From an uncultured Spirochaetaceae bacterium (GTDB taxonomy: Bacteria > Spirochaetota > Spirochaetia > SZUA-6 > Bin103): 7,594 nucleotides of DNA. A program made the translations under genes and the position numbers. The stretch lies in assembly GCA_913043885.1 (NCBI GenBank), contig CAJWOB010000112.1:1-7594 (forward strand). The letters run 5' to 3'. The notes beneath the pieces were generated by a model. The model had not been told where the DNA came from, made no database searches, and saw only the letters and a program-made list of their open reading frames with translations. This document shows positions 1 through 7,166 of the stretch, piece after piece. Position 1 is the first letter of the stretch. Each line of letters starts with the position of its first letter.

Positions 1-2
1 TC

Positions 3-461
3 GACGTGTTGCAGAAGGGGATTGCCTTACATGGCGACCACCAGGGGCAGATGTACCTCAACGTGGGCAACAACATGTTTGCGCAATCGAGCTTCCTGAT
101 GGCCACCGAGATGTACGGAAAGGCCCTATCGACGGACCCCACCCTGGTGAATGCCTATCTGAACCGTGCCAATGCCCGCCTACAGGCGGCGGAGTTCGAC
201 TCAGCCCTCGCCGACTACACCCTCTACCTGAGCCTGGACCCGGGCAGCTCGCAGCGCACGCAGATCGAGCAGGTAATCGCGCTGCTGCGCCAGCGCATCG
301 AGCTGGTGGCCGAGCAGGAGCGACAGGAACAGGAGCGACAGACGGCGCTGCTGAATGCGGTGCTCACCTCCCTCGACAATGCGGCCCAGAACACCAAGAA
401 CCTGAGCGCGGGCTCTGAGGGCATCCAAGAGCAGTACGACGAGCTGGACATCGCCGACTGA
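3..461 (+). CDS. TPR-repeat protein, 5'-truncated by window edge
   Basis: This is the C-terminal part of a tetratricopeptide-repeat protein. The frame is open to the left edge. The in-frame GTG at position 6 begins what reads as the end of a preceding TPR helix, so it is probably not the start. Counting from that GTG, two TPR units lie at about residues 12-45 and 46-80, each with the usual small and aromatic residues and ending in an 'LSTDP' or 'LSLDP' turn. A Gln/Glu/Arg-rich helix at about 86-120 is a likely coiled coil, and the tail is acidic. TPRs form protein-binding scaffolds, and no catalytic motif is seen. The TGA stop at 459-461 shares its A with the ATG of the next TPR gene, which implies one operon and coupled translation. 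The partner, and whether the protein is cytoplasmic or exported, cannot be told without the missing N-terminus. The TPR call is firm; the role is unknown. Confidence 0.85.
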   Translation, partial: DVLQKGIALHGDHQGQMYLNVGNNMFAQSSFLMATEMYGKALSTDPTLVNAYLNRANARLQAAEFDSALADYTLYLSLDPGSSQRTQIEQVIALLRQRIELVAEQERQEQERQTALLNAVLTSLDNAAQNTKNLSAGSEGIQEQYDELDIAD

Positions 462-2353
462 TGGACACCCGTCGACTGTTGATTGGCGGTGCGGCCGCGC
501 TCATCGTAATCCTGGCCACCGTCGGCACCTTGCTGCTGGTTCGCGGCGGTGGAGGCAGCGCCAACGACCAACGCCAAAACACCCTCGGCCTCGCCGAGGA
601 GTACCTTGCCAGTGGACTGTTCACCGATGCGCAGCAGCTGGCCGAGCGGCTCGTCATCAAGGACAGTAACGACCAAGAGGCGCGCGACCTGTTACAGCGC
701 ATCATCCGCGCGCGGCAGGAAGCGGAGGAGGCGGCCGCCAGCGACGCACAACAGCGCGAAGACGAGCAGCAGCAGCAGATAACTGAGCGGCTCGACGAGC
801 TCAACGAGAGCGTGCGTGATTCGCAGCCGATCGTGCGGGAGATTACTCGAGAGGCGCCGGCACAGACCGAAGAGGAACGCCGGGCCGCTGCAGCGGCGGC
901 CGCCGCGGAAGAGGCCCGCTTGGCTGCCGCCAGTGCAGAGGAGCGCGCCTCGGCCGAGCTCCAACGCCGCGTTGCCGAGCTCGTCGATCAGGGGATCGAC
1001 CGCCTCAACGAAGGCGACCTAGCCGCCGCCCAGGATGCGTTCGAGGAAGCGCTGGAGCTGGACGAGAACAATGCGGAGGCGCTCGCCTACCTGGGCGAGA
1101 CCCTGGCACGCGTCGGCGGTGTCGGTTCGCCCGAACGAGCGCGCGCCGTGGAGCTTGCCAACCGCGCCATCGCCGAAGACGGATCGCTGGCGCAGCCCCA
1201 CGCCACGTTGGGCAGGATCTACGAAGACACCCGCAACTACTCCAACGCCATCGAGCAATACAACGAGGCCATCCGATTGGATCCCGGCGATTGGAATCTG
1301 CTCTACTCACTCGGTCGGGTGCAGTACAAGTCCACTCGCTTCCGCGATGCATTCGAATCGTTCTCCGCGGCCATCCATCTGAAGCCAGACTTCGACCGCG
1401 CCCACTACAACAAGGGCAAGTCGCTGGAGCAGCTCGGCGACGCCGAGGGTGCGATCGGCGCCTATATGGACGCCTACACGGTGACGCCGGATTATGCGGC
1501 GGCCTACTACTCTGCGGCGGTGCTGCAGAAGCAGGCTGGCAACACATCCGTTGGCCTGCAGAACTTCTCCCGCGCGGCGCAGCTGCAACCGCAGACGGCG
1601 ATCTTCCGTCGGGCACTCGGCACTGCCTATGCCGACAACGGCGACTACCGCGAGGCGGAGCAGGAGCTGACGGTTGCCCTTCAGCTCGACCCGGGCAACA
1701 CCAACGCCAATTTCACCATGGCGGTGGTGAAGCTCGAGCTGGACAAGTTTACCGACGCGCTGCGGTTTGCCGAGGTGGCGGTTACCGCCAACCCGGACAG
1801 CGCCGCCTACAACTACCAGTTCGCGCTCATCAGCGCCGAGCTAGGCAACACCGACGATGCAATTCGCTACTACACCACCGCCATCCAGAGGGACAATGGC
1901 CACGTGGGCGCGCTCGTCAATCTCGGCAAGATCCTCGATGACCAGGGTCTCTACGATCAGGCGTTGCAGTTGCTGTTGGCCGCCGAACAAGTCGACCCGC
2001 GCTCATATGTGGTCAACAACAACCTCGGCAACGTGTACCTGCACAAGGAGCTGTACCAGGACGCAATTGACCACCTGGGCGCGGCCATCACCGCCAGGCC
2101 CGAGGCAACCTCCACCCGCTACAACCTCGGGCTCGCGTACGTGGCACTCGGTAGTGATTCCGACGCCACCCGCGTCTTCGACCAGCTGTTGAAGATCGAT
2201 CCGCAGTACTGGGACGCCTATTACGAGATCTCGCAGCTCATGATCAAGGCAGGGGACGAGGAGAGCGCCAAGGAGTTGCTCACTCGGCTGAAGTCACAGA
2301 ACCCCAACTACGGTCGCATGAACGAGGTGGATGCGCTGCTCGCCCGGCTGTAG
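461..2353 (+). CDS. Membrane-anchored multi-TPR scaffold protein
   Basis: This 630-residue protein begins with a short basic N-terminus (MDTRR) and one hydrophobic segment at about residues 6-27. That pattern suggests a single-pass inner-membrane anchor with the rest in the periplasm. One TPR-like unit lies at about 39-72. A charged Glu/Gln/Ala/Arg region at about 78-170 follows, including a run of eight alanines at 142-149, and is probably a coiled-coil stalk. About 13 consecutive TPR units then start near residues 171, 205, 243, 278, 312, 346, 380, 414, 448, 482, 516, 550 and 584. Most are 34 residues long, and many end in 'LDPG', 'LKPD' or 'IDPQ' turns. TPR superhelices bind peptides or assemble complexes, and no enzyme motif is visible. 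The ATG overlaps the stop of the upstream TPR gene (TGATG). No good Shine-Dalgarno sequence precedes it, so translational coupling is likely. Family and topology are well supported; the biological role is not known. Confidence 0.92.
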   Translation: MDTRRLLIGGAAALIVILATVGTLLLVRGGGGSANDQRQNTLGLAEEYLASGLFTDAQQLAERLVIKDSNDQEARDLLQRIIRARQEAEEAAASDAQQREDEQQQQITERLDELNESVRDSQPIVREITREAPAQTEEERRAAAAAAAAEEARLAAASAEERASAELQRRVAELVDQGIDRLNEGDLAAAQDAFEEALELDENNAEALAYLGETLARVGGVGSPERARAVELANRAIAEDGSLAQPHATLGRIYEDTRNYSNAIEQYNEAIRLDPGDWNLLYSLGRVQYKSTRFRDAFESFSAAIHLKPDFDRAHYNKGKSLEQLGDAEGAIGAYMDAYTVTPDYAAAYYSAAVLQKQAGNTSVGLQNFSRAAQLQPQTAIFRRALGTAYADNGDYREAEQELTVALQLDPGNTNANFTMAVVKLELDKFTDALRFAEVAVTANPDSAAYNYQFALISAELGNTDDAIRYYTTAIQRDNGHVGALVNLGKILDDQGLYDQALQLLLAAEQVDPRSYVVNNNLGNVYLHKELYQDAIDHLGAAITARPEATSTRYNLGLAYVALGSDSDATRVFDQLLKIDPQYWDAYYEISQLMIKAGDEESAKELLTRLKSQNPNYGRMNEVDALLARL

Positions 2354-2431
2354 CCGCTAGCTCGGCCCGCTGCAACCGGATCGTAGCCCTATCGGTCCCG
2401 CCGCTAAGGCGAACCTTCGCTACAGCGACCG

Positions 2432-4273
2432 CTACTCGCGACCGACCGCCGCGAACGCTTCCGCTCTGCTCAGTAGGAACCACACAGGCCTGCCGTGCGG
2501 GCAGTGCTGGACGCCCAACTGAAACGAGCGGGCTGCGATGCGTAGGGCGTCGTCGTCGGTCAGCACCTCTCCCGCCTTGATGGCGAGCTTGCACGCCACG
2601 TCGGCCAGCGCTGCCCGTGCCAGCTCCTCGGTGCCGCCACTGAGGCCCCCCACCATGTCGACGATGGCCGCGGCGGGCAGGGTATGCAGCATCGGGGCCA
2701 GCGCAACGACTCGCGCTTCGCGCCGGTCGGGAGCTGCCACCTCAAGCCTGATGCCGCTGCTCTCGAGCTCGGCGAGCCAGCCCCGGTCCCCGTCTGCGGG
2801 CCGCGGCAGCTCGACCTCGATTGGCAGCAGAACTGGCTGCAGCTCCCGCCCGCGCTCCGCCGCACCGCGCTCACCGCCAGCTTCCAGCTCGTCGAAGAGC
2901 ACCCGCTCATGGGCCGCGTGCTGATCGACGAAGTAGATTCCGGCCTCGGTCTCCACGGCGATGAAGGTGCCGAGCACCTGCCCCAGCAGTTTCAGTCGCT
3001 GATCGGCCGCCGGTGGTTCCGGCATGTTGAAGCCAGAGGCAAGGGGCTGGAGCGGCGATTCGGGACCGCTACTCGGCGCGGCGCGGCCGCTCTCGCGGCG
3101 GCCCCGGATACCCGCACCGATCGCTGCCGGTCGGCCTGCTCGCGCCGGTAGCAGCTCGGCGCCACCAGGGAAGCTGCGCGCGGGTGTCGTCCGCTCGTCG
3201 CCGTCCGGCGGGGCCTGGCGCAGCGTCGCCCGCTCTAGTAGCAGCTGCCCGGTGGTGCGCACCACTGCCTGGTGCAGCGCCGCCGGGTCGCGGAAGCGCG
3301 CCTCCCTCTTGGCCGGGTGTACGTTGAAGTCCACTGCGTCGGCTGCCACATCGAGGAACACGCACGCCACGGGATGGAGACCGCCTGGCAGCACCGACGA
3401 ATAGCCGTACTCCACTGCCTGCAGCAGCGCGTAGTCCTGAATCCGCCTGCCATTGACGAACACCATGATGCCACTGCGGTCGCGGCGAGCTACTTCCGGC
3501 CGTCCGGCGACCATCTCCACCGCCATGTTGCCGTGGGTCGCCGCCGCGTGGAGGGCACCATCGGCCAGCGCCGGCAGCGCCGCCTGTACCCGATCCATCA
3601 GCGGCGTGGCGGCCAGCGTCAGGGCGACGCGGCCGTCCACGGAGCTGGTAAAGCCGATCTGTGGGTGTGCCAGCGCCTTCTCCAGCAGGGTGCGCTTGCA
3701 CATCGTGGTCTCCGCCCGGGATGACTTGAGGAAGCGGCGCCGCGCTGGCAGCTTGGCGAACAGGCGCTCCACGGTAACCCTCGTGCCCGCCGCGCAGGCG
3801 TGTGGCACCAGAGTGCGAGTCGTGCCGGAGGCCGCGAGACGCCACCCTACCCGCGCCGCGGCGGGTCGGGTCAGCACCTCCAGCTCCGCACACGCGGCAA
3901 TGCTGGCCAGCGCCTCGCCACGAAAGCCCAGGGTGGCGACGCGATACAGGTCGGCCGCCGAGCGTACCTTTGAGGTGGCGTGTCGTAGCGCGCAACTGCG
4001 TACGTCCTCTTCGCTCATGCCGCTGCCATCGTCGGCGACGGCCAGCAGCGCGCGCCCGCCGTCGTCCCATCGCACATCGATCTGACGTGCGCCGGCGTCT
4101 ATGGCGTTGTCGACCAGCTCGCGCAGGAGGGAGGCCGGACGCTCGATGACCTCACCTGCGGCGATAAGGTTGGCTACCTCCGGCGCCAGCACTGCGATGC
4201 CGTCGCCGCCCTGGCGCGGCGCCAATGTCGTGGCGACGGCGCGGCTGTCGGAGTCGTTGACCAACGCCGTCAC
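2432..4273 (-). CDS. mutL: DNA mismatch repair protein MutL (endonuclease type)
   Basis: MutL couples MutS mismatch recognition to strand incision in the cytoplasm. The 613-residue length is normal. The N-terminal GHKL ATPase has all its motifs: ELVDNAIDAG (E52 catalytic, N56 for Mg-ATP), DDGSGM (81-86), HATSK (98-102), GFRGEAL (116-122), GTRVTVERLF through the PARRRFLK region (163-183), FVNGRRI (272-278) and DFNVHPAKREARF (315-327). A Pro/Gly/Arg-rich linker spans about 350-425. The C-terminal domain has DQHAAHE (450-456), QPVLLP (479-484, in the usual place and shape of a beta-clamp-binding motif), ACKLAIKA (560-567) and CPHGRP (591-596). This is the endonuclease-proficient type, as in bacteria without MutH. 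The final Glu of DQHA(X)2E(X)4E is Asp here (D461). The GTG start gives about 25 residues before the conserved core. I see no convincing Shine-Dalgarno sequence or closer start, so the exact start is uncertain. The gene is apparently monocistronic and converges on the TPR pair. Confidence 0.97.
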   Translation of the reverse strand: MTALVNDSDSRAVATTLAPRQGGDGIAVLAPEVANLIAAGEVIERPASLLRELVDNAIDAGARQIDVRWDDGGRALLAVADDGSGMSEEDVRSCALRHATSKVRSAADLYRVATLGFRGEALASIAACAELEVLTRPAAARVGWRLAASGTTRTLVPHACAAGTRVTVERLFAKLPARRRFLKSSRAETTMCKRTLLEKALAHPQIGFTSSVDGRVALTLAATPLMDRVQAALPALADGALHAAATHGNMAVEMVAGRPEVARRDRSGIMVFVNGRRIQDYALLQAVEYGYSSVLPGGLHPVACVFLDVAADAVDFNVHPAKREARFRDPAALHQAVVRTTGQLLLERATLRQAPPDGDERTTPARSFPGGAELLPARAGRPAAIGAGIRGRRESGRAAPSSGPESPLQPLASGFNMPEPPAADQRLKLLGQVLGTFIAVETEAGIYFVDQHAAHERVLFDELEAGGERGAAERGRELQPVLLPIEVELPRPADGDRGWLAELESSGIRLEVAAPDRREARVVALAPMLHTLPAAAIVDMVGGLSGGTEELARAALADVACKLAIKAGEVLTDDDALRIAARSFQLGVQHCPHGRPVWFLLSRAEAFAAVGRE

Positions 4274-4308
4274 GGTAGACGGGCAGCTCGGGGCAGTCCA
4301 ATGGGCAC

Positions 4309-4337
4309 AAAAAAGGCCCGCCCCAGATGGGCGGGCC
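4309..4337 (-). terminator. Rho-independent terminator after the FecR-domain gene
   Basis: Read on the - strand, a perfect 9-bp GC stem (GGCCCGCCC, 5-base loop ATCTG, GGGCGGGCC) is followed directly by six T. The stem arms are 4315-4323 and 4329-4337, and the T-tract is 4309-4314. This is a textbook intrinsic terminator. It lies 59 bases past the FecR-domain gene stop and would end the right-hand operon before mutL, leaving only 35 bases between the T-tract and the mutL start codon. Confidence 0.93.
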
Positions 4338-4396
4338 CTGGTCGAAGCGGCGTCGTGCGGGGCTGACCCCGGCGCATCGCCGCCTGACGACGCGCG

Positions 4397-6568
4397 CTAG
4401 AAGGACACGCGCGTCTCGATGCTGAGTGTGGTTACCACCTGCTCCGGCTGCGCCAGTGCACCACTCTGATCGCGCGCCAGCGCAGTGGTGTACAGCAGGG
4501 CGACGTCGAGGGTCGGCGCGGCTTCGTAGATGACCTCCGCCGACACGACCGTGTTCTCGTCGAACAGGGTCAGGCTCTCGTCGTCGAAGGTCGAGGCGAA
4601 CTTGCTGCGCACGTACTCGATCGAGCCGTGCACCGGCACCAGCGGGATGACCCCCGGTTCCAGCGTTGCCGCCAGCACGAAGAGGTCGTCGTCACTCGGG
4701 CCGATACCGCCACCGTCCAGCAGCGCGAACGGCCACTGGTAGCCGAGCGTTACCGACACGATCTCCGGGATGTTGAGGCCGCCCTCGGCGTAGATGCCGA
4801 TGGTGGGCTCGCCGGTCTGATCGTCTGGCCCCGCACTCTGCAGCTGCACCAGGTAATCGACGACTTCCTGGGCGTAGTCGATGCGGTTGCGCTCATACAC
4901 CTGGTTGTAGAGGGCGGGCTTGAACAAGCCGTTGTACCAGCGGAACTCAGCGCGGTAGTCGAACAGCGAGACATTGCCCAGGAGACCGGCGTTGACGCCC
5001 CAGTTCTGGAATCCGCCCGCCTCGGTGAACATCGCCTCGGTACGCAAGCCAGCCGCGAGGCCGGCCGCCGGGTTGCGGAGCGCCGGCATCATCCCCGCCA
5101 CGTCGGCGAAGGCGATGATCGCAAAGCCGTCGTTCTCGACTATTGGCAGGTCGAGGTCGGTCCCGATGTTGACGAATACCGGATCGGCATCGATGGCGTC
5201 CTGCACGTCTGCCACGCTCGGGTCTCCGGTGAGGTCCCGCACGGCGCCGACCGGCGCGATGTCGGTCAACGCCGTCAGACCGATGCCGAGACGGCCAGCC
5301 ACCCGCAGGTGCCCGCGCAGCCCGAAGATCTCGGGCGCCGACACGTTGTTGAGCATGACCTCGAGGCCGCCCTTCTCACCGTTGAAACCGGTGTGCAGGC
5401 CGATGACGCGAACGGCGGGGAACTCCGTGTTGTTGGTGAAGGCACGCATGATGGTGCCGTGGCCCACCGTTATGTCGTCGAGGTTACCTACGCCGAGGAA
5501 GAACGGATCGCGATTGTCGCCAATCTCGATGAACCTGAACTTGAGGAACAGGTCATTGAGGATGTCGAGCGCGCCGAGAACGTATTCGCCAGCCTCGAAC
5601 TCGTCACGCCCGAACGACCACTCGGCACCAGCCAGGTACCAGTCGTCGGGATCGAAGATATTGCTCTCGTAGATCAGAGGAATGTACATGCCGATCCGAG
5701 CCGCACCGAGGTCGAAGGTCGGCTGAATGATCGCCTTGCTGTACGTGGTGTCGCCGATGGTGATGGAGCCGATCTCCATCCCCAGTATCTCCCTCAGCTT
5801 CTCCAGCAGGGCGTTCTGCACCTGCTCTTCGGCCGTGGGCTCGTCACCGCCATCATCATCGGTGCCGTCACCATCGGTGCCGTCACCATCGGTGCCGTCA
5901 CCTGTGTCGCCATCGCCTGCGGGCGGTCCTGGTGGCGGATCGCTCAGGAACTCCATCCCGGCCAGCAAGCTCTCGCGCAGTGCGTCGGTGAGCGGTGTCG
6001 GACTAAACGGACCCGACAGTGCGTTGACAGATTGATTCGCCGCGAGCTGAATCACTTCGCCAGCGGCGTTGGTTACGTCGACGATGCCCTCGAGCACGGC
6101 GAAGATCTCCTCGCCGATGCCGCTCTGATTGACGAATTCGGTGCCTCGGACACCCATGACGGCGGTCTGGCCGGCGAACTGGTAACGGTCGGCGCCGGTG
6201 GTACGAGCGATTACCGCGCGGAACTTGCCCGCAGGCGACCGAAACGTCGACTGGGCGGCACCGTTGGTGCCCTGCAGCCCCTCAATCTGGAAGTTGGTGT
6301 TCTCCGCAATACGGATGATCGATTGGCTCGGCGTCAGCTCGATTTCGGCGAAGTCGCCGTCCTCGGTGATGATCGTGCTGCCAACCGGGACCTCGCCACC
6401 GATGCCTATGTCCTCGGGGGCGATGTCGCCACTTGGAGTGTTGACGAGCATGGATCCGCTGTTGTTCTCGAAAAACGCCAGGACCGCTGCCGACTGCGCC
6501 ACGGCAAGCCCGGGCAGTAGCAGAAGCAGCGAGGCTGCCGCAACGGCGGCGATGGTGAGTCGTCTCAT
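4397..6568 (-). CDS. Exported FecR-domain protein with C-terminal probable outer-membrane beta-barrel
   Basis: This 723-residue protein starts with a clear signal peptide: basic MRR, a Leu/Ala core and probable cleavage after AVA at residue 24. A FecR-type domain spans about 36-183; its hallmark is AVMGVRGTEF (136-145), followed by 'VLEGIVDV' and 'AANQSV' strands. A Pro/Gly then Asp/Gly/Thr acidic linker covers about 210-245. The remaining 480 residues show repeated alternating, aromatic-rich strands separated by Gly/Asp/Asn turns, and the chain ends ...SIETRVSF with a terminal Phe. That pattern fits an outer-membrane beta-barrel, but this is inferred from sequence pattern only. Classical FecR is a one-pass anti-sigma factor beside an ECF sigma gene. 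Here there is an N-terminal signal peptide and no sigma gene in the window, so a sigma-regulatory role is unlikely and an envelope-structural or surface role more likely. The start is supported by AAGGAG 5 bases upstream. The 25-base gap to the upstream gene suggests an operon. Ligand and function are unknown. Confidence 0.85.
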   Translation of the reverse strand: MRRLTIAAVAAASLLLLLPGLAVAQSAAVLAFFENNSGSMLVNTPSGDIAPEDIGIGGEVPVGSTIITEDGDFAEIELTPSQSIIRIAENTNFQIEGLQGTNGAAQSTFRSPAGKFRAVIARTTGADRYQFAGQTAVMGVRGTEFVNQSGIGEEIFAVLEGIVDVTNAAGEVIQLAANQSVNALSGPFSPTPLTDALRESLLAGMEFLSDPPPGPPAGDGDTGDGTDGDGTDGDGTDDDGGDEPTAEEQVQNALLEKLREILGMEIGSITIGDTTYSKAIIQPTFDLGAARIGMYIPLIYESNIFDPDDWYLAGAEWSFGRDEFEAGEYVLGALDILNDLFLKFRFIEIGDNRDPFFLGVGNLDDITVGHGTIMRAFTNNTEFPAVRVIGLHTGFNGEKGGLEVMLNNVSAPEIFGLRGHLRVAGRLGIGLTALTDIAPVGAVRDLTGDPSVADVQDAIDADPVFVNIGTDLDLPIVENDGFAIIAFADVAGMMPALRNPAAGLAAGLRTEAMFTEAGGFQNWGVNAGLLGNVSLFDYRAEFRWYNGLFKPALYNQVYERNRIDYAQEVVDYLVQLQSAGPDDQTGEPTIGIYAEGGLNIPEIVSVTLGYQWPFALLDGGGIGPSDDDLFVLAATLEPGVIPLVPVHGSIEYVRSKFASTFDDESLTLFDENTVVSAEVIYEAAPTLDVALLYTTALARDQSGALAQPEQVVTTLSIETRVSF
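5856..5900 (-). repeat. 15-bp tandem repeat, three copies, in the FecR-protein linker
   Basis: On the + strand the unit ccatcggtgccgtca occurs exactly at 5871-5885 and 5886-5900, and with one mismatch at its first base at 5856-5870. A short cat triplet run (5851-5859) lies next to it. On the coding strand it encodes repeated Asp-Gly-Thr-Asp-Gly at about residues 223-238. The unit is a multiple of three, so gain or loss of copies would change linker length without breaking the frame. Confidence 0.93.
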
Positions 6569-6573
6569 CGTCT

Positions 6574-6579
6574 CTCCTT
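6574..6579 (-). promoter_or_regulatory. Shine-Dalgarno site of the FecR-domain gene
   Basis: On the - strand AAGGAG (extending to AAGGAGAGA) sits 5 bases before the ATG at 6568. It is the clearest ribosome-binding site in the window and fixes this start, which also begins a well-formed signal peptide. It lies in the 25-base gap after the upstream gene, so the FecR gene can be translated independently within the same transcript. Confidence 0.8.
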
Positions 6580-6593
6580 GTGAGCGAACGTCA

Positions 6594-7166
6594 TCAGAAC
6601 AGGTCTATCGAGCTCTCCAGCCCTGAGGTGATCTCGGGCTCCCCGCCGTCGGGATCGAACAAAATATTGTACGTGAAGGAAATGACCGCCGGTCCGGTCT
6701 GGTAGTTGAAGCGTGCCTGCACTACCGCACCATCGGCGCTGAACAGATCGGCGAAGAAGCGCTCGTCCTCTTCCACAATTCCGCTGCCGTCCGCGTCGTC
6801 GCCCAGCGACTTCTTGTCGTAACTCGCATCGAAGCTGATGCCGGGGATCAGACCCTCAGCAAGCACAAAAATAGCACGCAGGTGCGGGTAATTCAGGAAC
6901 GAGTCCGGCGTCGCCGGCGTCCCAAATGGCCCATCGAGGCCGACGTTGAAAATGTCGACGCAGCTGTCCCGTTCCTTGTCGAACCAGCCAAAGTCGCCAA
7001 CCTGATTCGTGTACGCGAGCAACAGGGCGTGCCGCTTGGCGAGCACTTCCCGCGCGCGAGGATCTTCGTTGGAAAGCTCAAACTCGTACAAATTGCACTT
7101 CCACAGCACTTCGAGCGCGCGCGGCAGCCCGTGTTTCCCCTCGACGCGCTCCGCCTTGAAACACAC
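6594..7166 (-). CDS. Unrecognised acidic protein with EF-hand-like loop, uncertain N-terminus
   Basis: I do not recognise the family. From the GTG at 7166 the product is 190 residues, acidic, with three cysteines (residues 2, 24, 69). Residues 124-135, DADGSGIVEEDE, fit a 12-residue EF-hand calcium loop: Asp at 1 and 3, Ser at 5, Gly at 6, Val at 8, Glu at 12. The last 40 residues alternate like beta strands and end in SSIDLF with a terminal Phe, as many outer-membrane proteins do. GAGGAA lies 9 bases before the GTG. The same frame stays open to about 7451 with no ATG, GTG or TTG. It reads sensibly just upstream: a Gln/Arg-rich stretch, then CEQDFGECPPIDPFFEEALK with two more Cys. The true protein may therefore be longer, or its 5' end may be broken. 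No signal peptide is seen in any frame. It lies 25 bases upstream of the FecR-domain gene and probably shares its operon. The reading frame is fairly secure; function and start are not. Confidence 0.62.
   Translation of the reverse strand: MCFKAERVEGKHGLPRALEVLWKCNLYEFELSNEDPRAREVLAKRHALLLAYTNQVGDFGWFDKERDSCVDIFNVGLDGPFGTPATPDSFLNYPHLRAIFVLAEGLIPGISFDASYDKKSLGDDADGSGIVEEDERFFADLFSADGAVVQARFNYQTGPAVISFTYNILFDPDGGEPEITSGLESSIDLF

Noticed and set aside
1291..1941. A 216-codon + strand frame inside the large TPR gene
   Set aside because: Shadow frame: Gly/Arg/Ala-rich, no motif, lies within an unambiguous run of TPR units.
2354..2431. Possible bidirectional terminator between the TPR gene and mutL, including the small palindrome gcgaaccttcgc at 2409-2420
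   Set aside because: The stem is at most five base pairs with a two-base loop and has no T-tract on either side. It is too weak to call.
3069..4070. A 333-codon open frame on the - strand inside mutL in another frame
   Set aside because: The product is an Arg/Gly/Ala-rich out-of-frame reading of mutL. The mutL frame carries all the MutL motifs.
4358..4371. Second hairpin (cggggctgaccccg) between the FecR gene stop and the terminator
   Set aside because: A five-bp stem with no T-tract. It could aid RNA stability but cannot be supported as a separate feature.
5856..5900. Asp/Gly linker as a thrombospondin type-3 or RTX calcium repeat
   Set aside because: The spacing of Asp and Gly does not match either consensus. 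It is better described as an acidic low-complexity linker.
4628..6520. A 630-codon open frame on the + strand opposite the FecR-domain gene
   Set aside because: It is antisense to a gene with signal peptide, domain and Shine-Dalgarno. Its product has no recognisable motif. Long antisense frames are expected in high-GC DNA.
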